From positions 248,001 to 312,000 of the forward strand of contig NZ_VXLC01000004.1 in the NCBI RefSeq assembly GCF_008704205.1: a stretch of 64,000 bases of DNA, given 5' to 3'. The stretch comes from Nocardia colli. GTDB lineage: Bacteria > Actinomycetota > Actinomycetes > Mycobacteriales > Mycobacteriaceae. How positions within the stretch are numbered: position 1 is the stretch's first letter; each line of letters begins with the position of its first letter. A program made the position numbers and the translations under genes. The notes beneath the pieces are model-generated. The model was not told where the DNA came from. It saw only the letters and a program-made list of their open reading frames with translations, and ran no database searches. This document shows positions 21,075-29,909 of this stretch, piece after piece.

Positions 21075-21410
21075 ATGACAGTCGACGGTCCGTACGAGAT
21101 TCCCCCGCTCGATGACGCCGCGGACATCACCCGCACCACGGAGCCACAGCCAGGCGAAACGTTGGCCAACACGCGGAACTGGGCCGGCTTCGGCCTGCTC
21201 TTCATCGGCGTGGTCATCGCCGTCGTCGCCGCGGTGGTCGCGACATGGGGATTCGGCGCCGCGGCCCTCGCCATCACGATCTTCGCCGCAGTGACCTTGG
21301 TCGCGGGCGCGGCACTCGTCACCTTCGATCTATTGCGTGGACGCAAGCGAGGCAGCGCCGCGCCCCAGGACGCACCCGCCTGGCAGGTCATCGTCCCGCC
21401 CGGAGCGTGA
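21075..21410 (+). CDS. Small two-helix membrane protein
   Basis: A 111-residue protein with an acidic N-terminal tail, two membrane segments (about residues 36-58 and 62-84) and a short basic C-terminal region. A GTGAGGTAAACCAGC leader gives a plausible ribosome binding site. No family or function is recognised. It lies between the anchored solute-binding-like protein and a lipoprotein gene, all on the plus strand. Confidence 0.6.
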   Translation: MTVDGPYEIPPLDDAADITRTTEPQPGETLANTRNWAGFGLLFIGVVIAVVAAVVATWGFGAAALAITIFAAVTLVAGAALVTFDLLRGRKRGSAAPQDAPAWQVIVPPGA

Positions 21411-21438
21411 GTGGGGTGCTGCGGCGCGCTCGATCGGT

Positions 21439-21457
21439 GAACTACCGGCGGTAGTTC
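21439..21457. promoter_or_regulatory. Perfect 8-bp inverted repeat
   Basis: GAACTACC-GGC-GGTAGTTC is a perfect dyad located 29 bp after the membrane-protein stop and 86 bp before the next start. The loop of 3 and lack of a T tract make an operator as likely as a terminator. Confidence 0.5.
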
Positions 21458-21542
21458 GCTGAGATGCGGGTGAAAGGTCGGTGAGACGTGTGCCCCGGAG
21501 TATCTACCGCAGCACAAGCCAACGATGCTCGGAGGAACGTCC

Positions 21543-21977
21543 ATGAATCGCCGAACACTTTGCACGATCGCGCTCACTGTCCTCGTCGCCGGCGCGGGCG
21601 CGGCCTGCTCCGACGACAAGAGCACCAGCGCAGCCCCGGCCACCAGTAGCTCCGCGGCAGCGGCAGCGCAGAGCCCGGGCACGCCGGGTGACTACTGCCA
21701 GCAGATGATCCAGTTGTCGCTCAAGACAAGGGAACTGGGCGCGAAGTCGGACATCAGCAAGCTCGACTACGGGCAGACCGCCGACCTCTTCGATCAGATC
21801 AAGGGCGACGCGCCGGCCGAGGTGGCCGGCGATATCGAGAAGATCAGCGCGGGCTACCGGGCGATCTCGAAGGGACAGGCCACAATCGACTCCGTCGGCC
21901 CGGACATCGCCCAGGCCAGCCTGCACATGACCCAGGTCAACATGGAGAAGTGCGGCCCGCCCAGCACACCTCGGTAA
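21543..21977 (+). CDS. Putative lipoprotein of unknown function
   Basis: A 144-residue exported protein. The N-terminus has two arginines, a hydrophobic core and AGAGAACSDD, where the Cys is a probable lipidation site although the lipobox is weak. A Ser/Ala/Pro-rich linker and a helical domain with two further cysteines (DYCQQM and MEKCGP) follow, suggesting a disulfide. A strong GGAGGAA ribosome binding site precedes the ATG. The next gene begins 23 bp downstream and may be co-transcribed. Confidence 0.7.
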   Translation: MNRRTLCTIALTVLVAGAGAACSDDKSTSAAPATSSSAAAAAQSPGTPGDYCQQMIQLSLKTRELGAKSDISKLDYGQTADLFDQIKGDAPAEVAGDIEKISAGYRAISKGQATIDSVGPDIAQASLHMTQVNMEKCGPPSTPR

Positions 21978-22000
21978 AGTCTGAACTCCGGAGGAGATCG

Positions 22001-22771
22001 ATGATGGATCCGACGAATTCCGATGTCCGGTTGCATGTGCACCGATGGGGCGATGGGCCACCGGTCGTGCTGGTGCACGGCGGGATTCTCGGCGGCCGCG
22101 AAGCCTGGCGCGCGCAGCGGCCGTTGACCGAGCGGTGGACCCTGCTCGCACCGGACCGCCCAGGTCACGGCGGCACACCCGCCGCGGGCCGGCAGGATTT
22201 CGAGCCGGAAGCCCGGCTGCTCGCCGATCAGCTGCTCGATCGCCCGGTGCATCTGGTCGGGTTGTCCTACGGCGGGATCGTGTCGATGTATGCCGCGGCG
22301 CTGCGGCCGGAGCACGTCCGATCACTCACCATCGTCGAGCCGCCGCTGTTCGGCATCGCCCGCGGGAACCCCGCGGTCGACTGGGTGTCCGCCGCGACGC
22401 GCGCGCTGATCGAAGACCCCGATCTGTCGCCGGCGGCCGCGCTGGCGCGCTTCTTCGATGTCGAAGGCGTGCCCGTCGCCCTCGGCGAGCCGGTGCCGCG
22501 GGTGCTGATCGACGGGATGCGGCGGCTACAGGGCGCACGACCGCCGGACGAGGCCGCGCCGCCCATGGAACTGCTACGGGCGGCGGACTTTCCGATCCTG
22601 GTGATCTCCGGCGGGCACATGGAGTCGAACGAGATCATCTGTGACGCCATCGCCGAACAGACCGGCGCCGAACGCGCGGTGTGCGCGGGGATGGGACACC
22701 TGGTGCCCGACACCGGTGCGCCGTTCAACGCGCTGCTGGAGAAGTTCTTCGAGCAGAGCGGCGCGGCTTAG
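22001..22771 (+). CDS. Alpha/beta hydrolase
   Basis: A 256-residue cytoplasmic hydrolase. PVVLVHGGILGG gives the oxyanion-hole strand, LAPDRPGHGG the following turn, and GLSYGG the nucleophile elbow. The catalytic Asp/Glu is probably near the late strand FPILVISGGHMES and the His in GMGHLVPD. The start is the ATGATG pair after a GGAGGAGATCG ribosome binding site. Substrate unknown. Its last 4 bases overlap the convergent lipoprotein gene. Confidence 0.88.
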   Translation: MMDPTNSDVRLHVHRWGDGPPVVLVHGGILGGREAWRAQRPLTERWTLLAPDRPGHGGTPAAGRQDFEPEARLLADQLLDRPVHLVGLSYGGIVSMYAAALRPEHVRSLTIVEPPLFGIARGNPAVDWVSAATRALIEDPDLSPAAALARFFDVEGVPVALGEPVPRVLIDGMRRLQGARPPDEAAPPMELLRAADFPILVISGGHMESNEIICDAIAEQTGAERAVCAGMGHLVPDTGAPFNALLEKFFEQSGAA

Positions 22772-23319
22772 CGGGTGCCGTGGCCGGCGCAGGCGGCGAG
22801 GGCGGTGTTCTTGGTGGCGTTGAACTTGTCGATGGTGCCGTTGAGCGTGTCGGTGTCGGCGCGGCGGGCGACCGTGTCGGCGAGGGCGTTGCTGTCGTCG
22901 CGGTAGGCGTGCAGCACGTCGGCGATGTTCGACGGCACGTCCGCGGTCACCTTCCGGTCGACCGCGCCCGCGCCGTCGTGCAGGGTGCCGACGGCGATGT
23001 CGGCCTTGCCGTTCGCCTCCGGATCGTTGGGGCCCTTGTCGTTGCTGAGCGCGATGTAGGCGTTGAAGTCGCGAATCGAGTTGCCGTTCGCGGCGACGAA
23101 GGCGTCGCAGGCCGAGTCGGTGGCGCGTTCGATGGCGGCGGTGCGGGCCGCCGAGGCCGCGATCGAGGACGCGGTCACGTCGGAGGTGTAAGCGGCCAGG
23201 TCGGACCGGTTGACCTGGGCGGTCCCGGAAACCTGCTGCGAGCAGGCGCCGATGATCAGCACGCCGATCGCGGTCGCCGCCGCGGCGGCGGTGAGGCCCG
23301 CGCGTTCCAGTCGTCGCAT
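22768..23319 (-). CDS. Lipoprotein of unknown function
   Basis: A 183-residue lipoprotein with a good lipobox (IIGAC, Cys26) after a basic, hydrophobic leader. The mature part is an Ala/Asp-rich helical domain with two more cysteines (DSACDAF and LAACAGHG). It resembles many short mycobacterial and nocardial cell-envelope lipoproteins, but no named family is recognised. The gene is convergent with the alpha/beta hydrolase. Confidence 0.7.
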   Translation of the reverse strand: MRRLERAGLTAAAAATAIGVLIIGACSQQVSGTAQVNRSDLAAYTSDVTASSIAASAARTAAIERATDSACDAFVAANGNSIRDFNAYIALSNDKGPNDPEANGKADIAVGTLHDGAGAVDRKVTADVPSNIADVLHAYRDDSNALADTVARRADTDTLNGTIDKFNATKNTALAACAGHGTR

Positions 23320-23479
23320 GCTCGGTCCCTCTCTTCGCAGATGCCGGACATTTCGACGGTACGTCCGCGCGGCGGGCGGCTCGGCGGGCTGGACCGATAT
23401 CGATGACCAACTGATATGTGCGGACCGAGGCAGGTCACACCGGGGTCGGCGGGGTATCCCGGTGCGACCGGCCGTCGGA

Positions 23480-24097
23480 TCAGCTCTGGCCGAGCATGCC
23501 GCGCATGGTGTCGATCTCCGCCCGCTGGCTGTCGATGATGGTGCGGGCCAAGGTCTTCGATTCGGCGTTCGTGCCGCCGGCGAGCTCGGTCTCGGCCATG
23601 GCGACCGCGCCGGTGTGGTGCTCGATCATCATGGTCAGCCACTGCCGGTCGAAGTCCGGGCCGGCGGCTGCCTGCAAGGCGGTCATCTGGTCGGCGCTCA
23701 TCATGCCGGGCATGGTGTGGCCGCCGTGACCGCCCGCGGTCGGGGCGGGCTTGCCGAAGCTTTGCAGCAGGGTGGTGATCTGCTGCATCTCCGGTGCCTG
23801 GGCTTGCTCGACGTTCGCGGCGAGCGCGAGTAGCTGCTGGTTCTGGCTGTGGCTCGGCACCAGCTTCGCCATGTCGACCGCCTGGGCATGATGCGGATAC
23901 ATCATCTGGAGGAAGGTGACGTCGGCGTCGTTGAAGTCGGTGCGGGCCGCCGGTGCGCTCGCGGAGGCGGGCGTGCTGGACGTGCCGTGATCCATACCGG
24001 ACATGGAGTCGTTGTCGCTACAGCCGGTCAGGACGAGGGCGGTAACCGCGGCGCCGGCGACGATCGTGGCGATGGTTCGGGTACGGCTGATGAACAT
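23480..24097 (-). CDS. DUF305 lipoprotein
   Basis: A 205-residue lipoprotein: the leader ends in the lipobox LTGC, and the mature part is a ferritin-like DUF305 domain. Typical family motifs are seen twice: FLQMMYPHHAQAVDMA and WLTMMIEHHTGAVAMA, each with paired His and nearby Met residues suited to copper or other metal binding; the middle is rich in His and Met (GGHGGHTMPGMM). It lies 84 bp downstream of a DUF6153 gene on the same strand. In actinobacteria these two often occur together, consistent with an envelope metal-related role. Confidence 0.88.
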   Translation of the reverse strand: MFISRTRTIATIVAGAAVTALVLTGCSDNDSMSGMDHGTSSTPASASAPAARTDFNDADVTFLQMMYPHHAQAVDMAKLVPSHSQNQQLLALAANVEQAQAPEMQQITTLLQSFGKPAPTAGGHGGHTMPGMMSADQMTALQAAAGPDFDRQWLTMMIEHHTGAVAMAETELAGGTNAESKTLARTIIDSQRAEIDTMRGMLGQS

Positions 24098-24181
24098 GGT
24101 TGTGCTCCTTGGGAATTGCGCATGATCGGATTGTGGGCAGGGCGAACACGGCGACCGTTCGAGCGGGTCGCCGGGTACCTG

Positions 24182-24799
24182 TCAGATCCGCAGAATCGAC
24201 AATTCGGCTAGGGAGAGCACGGTCCACGGCGGCGAGCGTTCCCGCCGCGGCCGCCGATGGCGAAGTCGCGCAACCGCATTGCCCGGCCGGGCGACGCCGA
24301 GCCGGTAGAGCAGTACCAGTGCCAACAGGAGCGCGGCAGCGGCGAGGATGAACACGCAGCCGTGCATTCCGCCGTGCGTGCCGCCGCATCCGTCACCTGC
24401 GCAATCCGGTTTCGGCACAACATGATTGGCGTCGGACAGCACAGCCGACCCGGTGACGGCCATCGACATCGCCAGAAGGCCTCGGCCATCTTTTCCGGCG
24501 ATACCGTGCTCGACCGACATCGGATCCGGGGTGATGTCGTCCGACATGGTGCGCGAGAACGCACTCGCCGGTGTCCCGTTCATGCGGGCGTACTCGCGGT
24601 TTGCCTCAGCAGTGGCACGCATCTGCCCGATGCCGCCGATCGGGTCGCCACCCGCCATCGCATGGTGATCGGCGGCGGCCGCCTCCCCATGCACCGCGAA
24701 CACCGCCGCATGCATGGCCACGATCCCGGCGAGGAGCACCAGCACGCCGAGCGCCCGGGCGAGCCCGGTTGCGCGGAGCGGCAGGTGCTGTTCGACCAC
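24182..24799 (-). CDS. DUF6153-like membrane protein
   Basis: A 205-residue protein with an N-terminal membrane segment (about residues 14-34), a His/Gly/Cys-rich central part (CAGDGCGGTHGGMHGC) and a second membrane segment (about 150-168), then a basic tail. The pattern fits the small DUF6153 membrane proteins commonly found beside DUF305 genes; this one is longer than usual because of its central region. The cysteines and histidines suggest metal contact, which is inference. Confidence 0.72.
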   Translation of the reverse strand: MVEQHLPLRATGLARALGVLVLLAGIVAMHAAVFAVHGEAAAADHHAMAGGDPIGGIGQMRATAEANREYARMNGTPASAFSRTMSDDITPDPMSVEHGIAGKDGRGLLAMSMAVTGSAVLSDANHVVPKPDCAGDGCGGTHGGMHGCVFILAAAALLLALVLLYRLGVARPGNAVARLRHRRPRRERSPPWTVLSLAELSILRI

Positions 24800-24859
24800 G
24801 CGGCCAGTGTAGTGACGCCGAGCCGGCCCGGTTCCGATACCCCCTGGCGGTACGGGTAC

Positions 24860-25438
24860 CTACGGGGTGGCGACGTCGATGACCAGTCGCGTCGGATTGC
24901 TCAGCGAGCTGACGACGAACCCGGGCCGGTCCGCGTTCACGCCGATGAACGACTGCGTGGTGCCCTCGAACACGGTGTTGCGGTACACGCCCGCGATGCC
25001 GGGGGCGCTCGGATCGGTCGCGGGGTCGGGTCCCGAGTACGGCGTCACGGCGCTGTCGAACGGATAGGCCGAGCCGAGGATCTGCACCTCGAGAATGGAT
25101 TTCCCGGCCACGTCGACCGGCTTGCCGCTGCCGTCCTGCACGGCCCGGTCGGCGTACTGCACGATCCAGCCGGGGGTGCCCTGGCCGCCGAGGTCGTAGA
25201 CGACGCGGTCGAAGCCGGGCTGGTGGCCGATCCGGATGCCGGTGACGGTCAGGCCCGCGTCGCCGGAGGCCGGGCCGCGTTTGGGCGTGGCGTCGTGCGG
25301 GACCTTGGGCGCTTCGGCCACGGTCGCGGTGGACGGGGTGGTCGTCGCAGGGGTGGTGCCGGCGGTGGATCCGTCGTCGCCGCAGCCCGCGAGCAGTGCC
25401 GTCGCCGCGGCGATGGTCAACACCATCCTGTTACGCAT
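24860..25438 (-). CDS. Lipoprotein with AMIN-like domain
   Basis: A 192-residue lipoprotein (lipobox LLAGC, Cys19) with a Thr-rich linker and a beta-rich domain from about residue 62. The segments GFDRVVYDLGG, GWIVQYADRAV and PTRLVIDV are typical of the AMIN-like domains of actinobacterial envelope proteins. The start is the ATG before RNRMVLTIAA; the longer upstream frame is not protein-like. It is divergent from the Lipoprotein_15-type gene. Confidence 0.78.
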   Translation of the reverse strand: MRNRMVLTIAAATALLAGCGDDGSTAGTTPATTTPSTATVAEAPKVPHDATPKRGPASGDAGLTVTGIRIGHQPGFDRVVYDLGGQGTPGWIVQYADRAVQDGSGKPVDVAGKSILEVQILGSAYPFDSAVTPYSGPDPATDPSAPGIAGVYRNTVFEGTTQSFIGVNADRPGFVVSSLSNPTRLVIDVATP

Positions 25439-25520
25439 GGGGCTGATGGTAAACCCCGAGCCGACCGTGGCGCGGGATTTGCGGGTTTCTCGATGTTTGC
25501 CATCGGAAGTACTTTCGGAT

Positions 25521-25545
25521 GAACCGGGCGCGGGGCTGTCTCGTA
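25521..25545 (+). promoter_or_regulatory. Possible ECF-sigma promoter
   Basis: GAACC (25521-25525) and CGTA (25542-25545) are spaced by 16 bases, the form recognised by many ECF sigma factors, and lie 57 bp upstream of the secreted-repeat lipoprotein gene. Genes of that lipoprotein family are often under ECF control. No sigma factor gene is present in the window. Confidence 0.3.
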
Positions 25546-25602
25546 GTTGTCGATGACCGGACGCGAATCGCGCGTCATCGATCGATCCGGAGGATCTGAA
25601 AA

Positions 25603-26211
25603 ATGCTGTCGACCAAGCACTTCCAGCGAGCCGCGCTGCCATTCGCCGCTGCCTCGGTGATTCTCGCCGGTTTGCTGAGTGCGTGCGGAAGCACCGACTC
25701 GGCGAAGGCGGTGCCCGCGCCCGCGCCTGCTCCGGTGGCAGCGACGACCTCGGCGGTGGCTCCGGCGGGTGCGCCGCAGCGTCAGGCGCCGGCCAAGACG
25801 CAAGGCTGGCTGGAGATCTACAGCGGAACGGCGCCGACCGGCACGAATGCCGTTCAGCTCGCGATCGCGAACAATAACGCTGTCGGACAGTACGTTACGG
25901 CCACGGACCGCGCGCTGTACCGATTCGACAACGACACCGCGAGGCCGCCGAAGTCGAACTGCGCGGGCGCGTGCGCCACCACCTGGCCGCCGCTGCTCGT
26001 GCAGCGCGGTCAGGCCGTGTACGCCGCCGGTGTGGACCCGCAACTCGTCGGCTTCGTCGAACGTGCTGATGGCGCATGCCAAATCACCATCGCGGGCTGG
26101 CCCGTCTACTTCTTCGCCAAGGACCAGAAGGCGGGCGATCTGCTCGGTCAAGGGGTCGGTGGGGTATGGCACGCGGTGACCCCCACGGGCGGCAAAGCGG
26201 GCGTCAATTGA
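25603..26211 (+). CDS. Secreted-repeat lipoprotein (Lipoprotein_15 type)
   Basis: A 202-residue lipoprotein: lipobox LLSAC at about residues 24-28, an Ala/Pro linker, then two copies of the secreted repeat. The motifs are RALYRFDNDTARPPKSNCAG with CATTWPPLLV, and a second part GWPVYFFAKDQ with GQGVGGVWHAVTP. Family members are cell-envelope proteins of unknown function, thought to be redox or haem-related. An AGGATCTG ribosome binding site precedes the ATG. Confidence 0.85.
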   Translation: MLSTKHFQRAALPFAAASVILAGLLSACGSTDSAKAVPAPAPAPVAATTSAVAPAGAPQRQAPAKTQGWLEIYSGTAPTGTNAVQLAIANNNAVGQYVTATDRALYRFDNDTARPPKSNCAGACATTWPPLLVQRGQAVYAAGVDPQLVGFVERADGACQITIAGWPVYFFAKDQKAGDLLGQGVGGVWHAVTPTGGKAGVN

Positions 26212-26329
26212 GCGAAACCTGTTGTGGCACTATGAGTTATGGCAAACGCACATGAGACTGCGCGGTTTGCTGGCGCCGGTTTGCCGGGGCCGATGTGACC
26301 TTGGGGCAACGATCTAGCACACTTGAGGC

Positions 26330-27481
26330 GTGGCAGATATCGAGGACGTACTGAGCCGGCTGCGGCGGTATCCAGATGTAGAGGCGTTAAACCTCTACGC
26401 TGTGGATGCCGCCGATCGGCTGATCCTCGACGTCGCCGACGAAGCCCTCGCCAGCACCGATAGCGGAAAGATAGCTATTCTCGGTGACGCGTACGGCGCG
26501 CTGACCATCGGCGCGGTCGCCGCGCACGATCTGCGCGGCGTCCGGGTGTACCAGGATCTGCTGACCGGCGAGCTCGCGCTGGCCAACAATGCCCGCGCCC
26601 TCGGCTACGCCGATCGCTACACCGCGTTCCCACTCGGCCCCGAGCTGCTGACCGGCGTCCGGGTGGTGCTGCTGCGCCTGCCCCGTGCCCTCGCCGGACT
26701 GTCCGAGGTCGCCGACGCCATCGCGCGTTACGCCGACCCCGAGGTGGTGGTGTTCGCCGGCGGCCGGGACAAGTACCTGACCAAATCGATGAACGACGTT
26801 CTGGCCGAGTCGTTTTCCGAGGTCCGGGCCAGCCGCGGCCGGCAGAAGTCGCGCACGCTGCTGGTCAGCGGGCCGAAACCGGTCGGCGACCCGCCGTTCC
26901 CGGTCCGCGACCGGCTCGACGACCTCGGCATCGACGTGGTCGCGCACGGCGCCGCCTTCTCCGGCGCTCGACTGGATATCGGCACCCGATTCCTGCTGGA
27001 CCACCTGAAGTGGATGAAGCCCGACGCCCGCGAGGCGATCGACCTCGGTTGCGGCACCGGGATACTGGCCGTCGCCCTGGCCAGGGCCAGGCCCGCGCTC
27101 CGGGTGCTCGGCACCGATCAGTCCGCGGCCGCGGTGGCCTCCGCCCGGGCGACCGTGGCGGTCAACGGGGTCGCGGAGCGGGTGACCGTGGTGCGCGACG
27201 ACGCCATGTCCTCGGCCGCGGACAACAGCGCCGACCTCGTGCTGTGCAATCCGCCGTTCCACGTCGGCGCCGCCGTGCACACCGGATCGGCGATCAAGAT
27301 GTTCGCCGAGACCGGCCGGGTGCTGCGGCCGGGCGGCGAGCTGTGGACGGTGTTCAACTCGCATCTCAACTATCGAGGTGTGATCGAGCGCATGGTCGGC
27401 CGCACCGACGTGGTCGGGCGCAACCGCAAGTTCACGGTCACTCGGTCCGTGCGTGGCCTGCACGACGCGCAACAGCGGTAG
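26330..27481 (+). CDS. Class I methyltransferase, RlmG/RsmC-like
   Basis: A 383-residue enzyme with two tandem Rossmann-like halves; the catalytic one is C-terminal. It has AIDLGCGTGILAVA for SAM binding, an acidic residue after the second strand (LGTDQSA) and the NPPF motif for base methylation. NPPF plus the duplicated layout fits guanine-N2 rRNA methyltransferases of the RlmG/RsmC type. It starts at GTG in a weak TTGAGGC context. The exact rRNA target cannot be told from sequence. Confidence 0.85.
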   Translation: MADIEDVLSRLRRYPDVEALNLYAVDAADRLILDVADEALASTDSGKIAILGDAYGALTIGAVAAHDLRGVRVYQDLLTGELALANNARALGYADRYTAFPLGPELLTGVRVVLLRLPRALAGLSEVADAIARYADPEVVVFAGGRDKYLTKSMNDVLAESFSEVRASRGRQKSRTLLVSGPKPVGDPPFPVRDRLDDLGIDVVAHGAAFSGARLDIGTRFLLDHLKWMKPDAREAIDLGCGTGILAVALARARPALRVLGTDQSAAAVASARATVAVNGVAERVTVVRDDAMSSAADNSADLVLCNPPFHVGAAVHTGSAIKMFAETGRVLRPGGELWTVFNSHLNYRGVIERMVGRTDVVGRNRKFTVTRSVRGLHDAQQR

Positions 27482-27605
27482 AGTCCGAATTGTCCGCGTC
27501 GGCGACTCCCTCGGGAACTCGCGCCGCGCAGCAAACGTTGGACCTAGCAGTTGGTTCTCGAGCGAGAGCTCGACGAACAGCGGCAACGACCAGAAAGGGA
27601 CGCAA

Positions 27606-28466
27606 GTGCGTAGCACAAGCAATCCGGTTTTCCGAAACTTGCCCCGGCAAGAGGGTAGTGGCTACGCCAACTTCGGTTCGGGCGTGACCGGGGCGGGCCA
27701 GATGGGCCAGCAACTCGGTAATCAGTACGGCCAGCAGTATCAGCAGCCGCAGCCGTACCAGCAGCCCACCGCGACCCGCGCGATGACCATCGACGACGTG
27801 GTGACCAAGACGGCCATCACGCTCGGCGTGCTCGCGCTGTCGGCGATCATCTCCTACGGCCTGACCAACGCGAACCACTCGCTGGCCCCGCTGTTCGTCA
27901 TCGGCGGCGGCCTCGTCGGCTTGGTGCTGGTGCTCGTCGCGACCTTCGCCCGGAAGATGGACAACCCGGTCATCGTGCTGTCCTACGCGGTGTTCGAGGG
28001 CCTGTTCGTCGGCGCGCTGTCGTTCATGTTCACCAACATCTCGTTCGGCGGGGTCGGCGGTAGCGCGATGATCGCGCAGGCCGTGCTCGGCACGTTCGGT
28101 GTGTTCGCGGGCATGCTGGTCGTCTACAAGACCGGCGCGATTCGCGTGACGCCGCGCTTCACCCGGATGGTCGTCGGCGCGATGATCGGCGTGCTCGTCC
28201 TCGTGGTCGGCAACCTGATCGCCAGCTTCTTCATCTCCGGCGGCCTCGGCCTGCGCGATGGCGGCCCGCTCGCGATCATCTTCAGCCTGGTGGTCATCGC
28301 GATCGCCGCGTTCAGCTTCCTGCTCGACTTCGACGCCGCCGATCAGCTGATCCGCGCGCAGGCGCCGGAGAAGGCGGCCTGGGGCGTCGCGCTCGGCCTG
28401 ACCGTCACCCTGGTCTGGCTGTACGTCGAGATCCTGCGACTGCTGAGCTACTTCAACAACGACTGA
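27606..28466 (+). CDS. Bax inhibitor-1/YccA-type membrane protein
   Basis: A 286-residue protein with a Gln/Tyr-rich cytoplasmic N-terminus (about residues 30-52) and seven membrane segments from about residue 65. It ends in a segment with the conserved FLLDFDAADQLI motif of the Bax-inhibitor-1 family (proposed pH-sensitive cation leak). It starts at GTG with AAAGGGA upstream. It occupies the place of Rv1072 before a fadA3-like gene, as in M. tuberculosis. Two hairpins follow the stop. Confidence 0.87.
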   Translation: MRSTSNPVFRNLPRQEGSGYANFGSGVTGAGQMGQQLGNQYGQQYQQPQPYQQPTATRAMTIDDVVTKTAITLGVLALSAIISYGLTNANHSLAPLFVIGGGLVGLVLVLVATFARKMDNPVIVLSYAVFEGLFVGALSFMFTNISFGGVGGSAMIAQAVLGTFGVFAGMLVVYKTGAIRVTPRFTRMVVGAMIGVLVLVVGNLIASFFISGGLGLRDGGPLAIIFSLVVIAIAAFSFLLDFDAADQLIRAQAPEKAAWGVALGLTVTLVWLYVEILRLLSYFNND

Positions 28467-28471
28467 CGACA

Positions 28472-28489
28472 GCGGGTTCCGACCCGCTG
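28472..28489 (+). terminator. Hairpin after the Bax-inhibitor gene
   Basis: AGCGGGT-TCCG-ACCCGCT is a perfect 7-bp stem with a 4-base loop, starting 5 bp after the stop. No T tract follows; it may act together with the next hairpin. Confidence 0.5.
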
Positions 28490-28498
28490 AGCTGACCA

Positions 28499-28531
28499 CG
28501 GGTGGTCACCGGTCTCCGGTGGCCACCCGTT
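28499..28531 (+). terminator. Strong GC hairpin (terminator candidate)
   Basis: ACGGGTGG/CCACCCGT plus inner CACCGG/CCGGTG form a 15-bp stem with one T-G wobble and a 3-base loop, followed by TCTGCG. It is a typical U-poor actinobacterial terminator candidate. Confidence 0.6.
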
Positions 28532-28597
28532 CTGCGTATCGGGGTCAGCCCGCCCGTCGGTCACCACGTGATCGTCGCCGCAATCCCGCAGACGCGA

Positions 28598-28632
28598 AAG
28601 GGCGGTCACCCGGAAACCGGACGACCGCCCTT
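28598..28632 (-). terminator. Hairpin after the thiolase gene
   Basis: AAGGGCGGTC and GACCGCCCTT form a perfect 10-bp stem with a 15-base loop, 17 bp past the stop of the minus-strand thiolase. It can act in either direction between these convergent genes. Confidence 0.6.
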
Positions 28633-28648
28633 CTGCGTACTACCTAGC

Positions 28649-29869
28649 TCAGCTGAGGCGCTCGATGACCATCGCCATGCCCTGGCCGCCGCCGACGCAC
28701 ATGGTCTCCAGACCGAACTGCTTGTCGTGGGTCTGCAGGTTGTTGATCAGCGTGGTGGTGATGCGGGCGCCGGTCATGCCGAACGGGTGGCCCAGCGCGA
28801 TCGCGCCGCCGGAGACGTTCAGCTTGTCCTCGTCGATCTTCAGCTCGCGGGCCGAGCCGAGCACCTGCACCGCGAACGCCTCGTTGATCTCGACCAGGTC
28901 GATGTCGTCGATCGACTTGCCGGCCAGCGCGAGCGCGCGCTTGCACGCCTCGATCGGGCCGAGGCCCATGATCTCCGGGGACAGGCCGGAGACGCCGGTG
29001 GACACGATGCGGGCCAGCGGGGTCAGACCGAGTTCCTTGGCCTTGGTGTCACTCATGATGACCAGCGCGGCGGCGCCGTCGTTGAGCGGACAGCAGTTGC
29101 CCGCGGTGACCGTGCCGTCCGGGCGGAAGACCGGCTTCAGCTTGCTGACCGCCTCGTAGGTGACGCCCGCGCGCGGGCCGTCGTCCTTGGACACGACGGA
29201 GCCGTCGGGCAGCGTGACCGGGGTGATCTCGCGCTCGAAGAAGCCGTTGTTGATCGCTTCCTCGGCCCGGTTCTGCGACCGGACGCCCCAGCGGTCCTGC
29301 TCCTCGCGGGTGATGCCGGTGAAGCCGGCCACGTTCTCCGCGGTCTGGCCCATCGCGATGTAGGCGTCCGGGATGAGGCCGTCTTCGCGCGGGTCGTGCC
29401 AGATGCCCGCGCCGCCCTCGGCGGTCTTCGCGGTGCGCGCCTGCGCCTCGGCGAAGAGCGGGTTCTGGGTGTTCGGCCAGCTGTCGGCGGAGCCGTTCTT
29501 GTAGCGGGACACGGTCTCGACGCCCGCGGAGATGAACGCGTGACCCTCGCCGGCCTTGATCGCGTGGAACGCCATCCGGGTGGACTGCAGCGACGACGCG
29601 CAGTAGCGGTGCACGGTGGTGCCGGGCACGAAGTCGTAGCCGAGCTGGACCGCGACGATCCGGGCCATGTTGAAGCCGGACTCGCCGCCGGGGGAACCGC
29701 AGCCGAGGATCAGGTCATCGATCTGGGCGGGGTCCAGGGCGGGCACCTTGTCGAGCGCCGCGCGGACGATCTGGGTGGTCAGATCGTCGGGCCGCATGTC
29801 GACCAGCGATCCCTTGGCCGCCCGGCCGATGGGGGAGCGGGCGGTCGAGACGATGACAGCCTCAGGCAT
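28649..29869 (-). CDS. fadA3: Acetyl-CoA acyltransferase (thiolase), FadA3-like
   Basis: A 406-residue thiolase for the last step of fatty-acid beta-oxidation or its reverse. The nucleophile is C90 in HRYCASSLQS; the second set of residues is in NEAFA, GHPFGMTGAR (His) and CVGGGQGMAM (the general-base Cys). Length and motifs fit the acetyl-CoA C-acyltransferase family. It lies 40 bp downstream of the SGNH esterase gene and in the position of fadA3 (Rv1074c) in M. tuberculosis, hence the symbol. Confidence 0.92.
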   Translation of the reverse strand: MPEAVIVSTARSPIGRAAKGSLVDMRPDDLTTQIVRAALDKVPALDPAQIDDLILGCGSPGGESGFNMARIVAVQLGYDFVPGTTVHRYCASSLQSTRMAFHAIKAGEGHAFISAGVETVSRYKNGSADSWPNTQNPLFAEAQARTAKTAEGGAGIWHDPREDGLIPDAYIAMGQTAENVAGFTGITREEQDRWGVRSQNRAEEAINNGFFEREITPVTLPDGSVVSKDDGPRAGVTYEAVSKLKPVFRPDGTVTAGNCCPLNDGAAALVIMSDTKAKELGLTPLARIVSTGVSGLSPEIMGLGPIEACKRALALAGKSIDDIDLVEINEAFAVQVLGSARELKIDEDKLNVSGGAIALGHPFGMTGARITTTLINNLQTHDKQFGLETMCVGGGQGMAMVIERLS

Positions 29870-29909
29870 GAGGACTCCTTTGTCGGAAGGAACGTGCGAA
29901 CCGCTGTTG

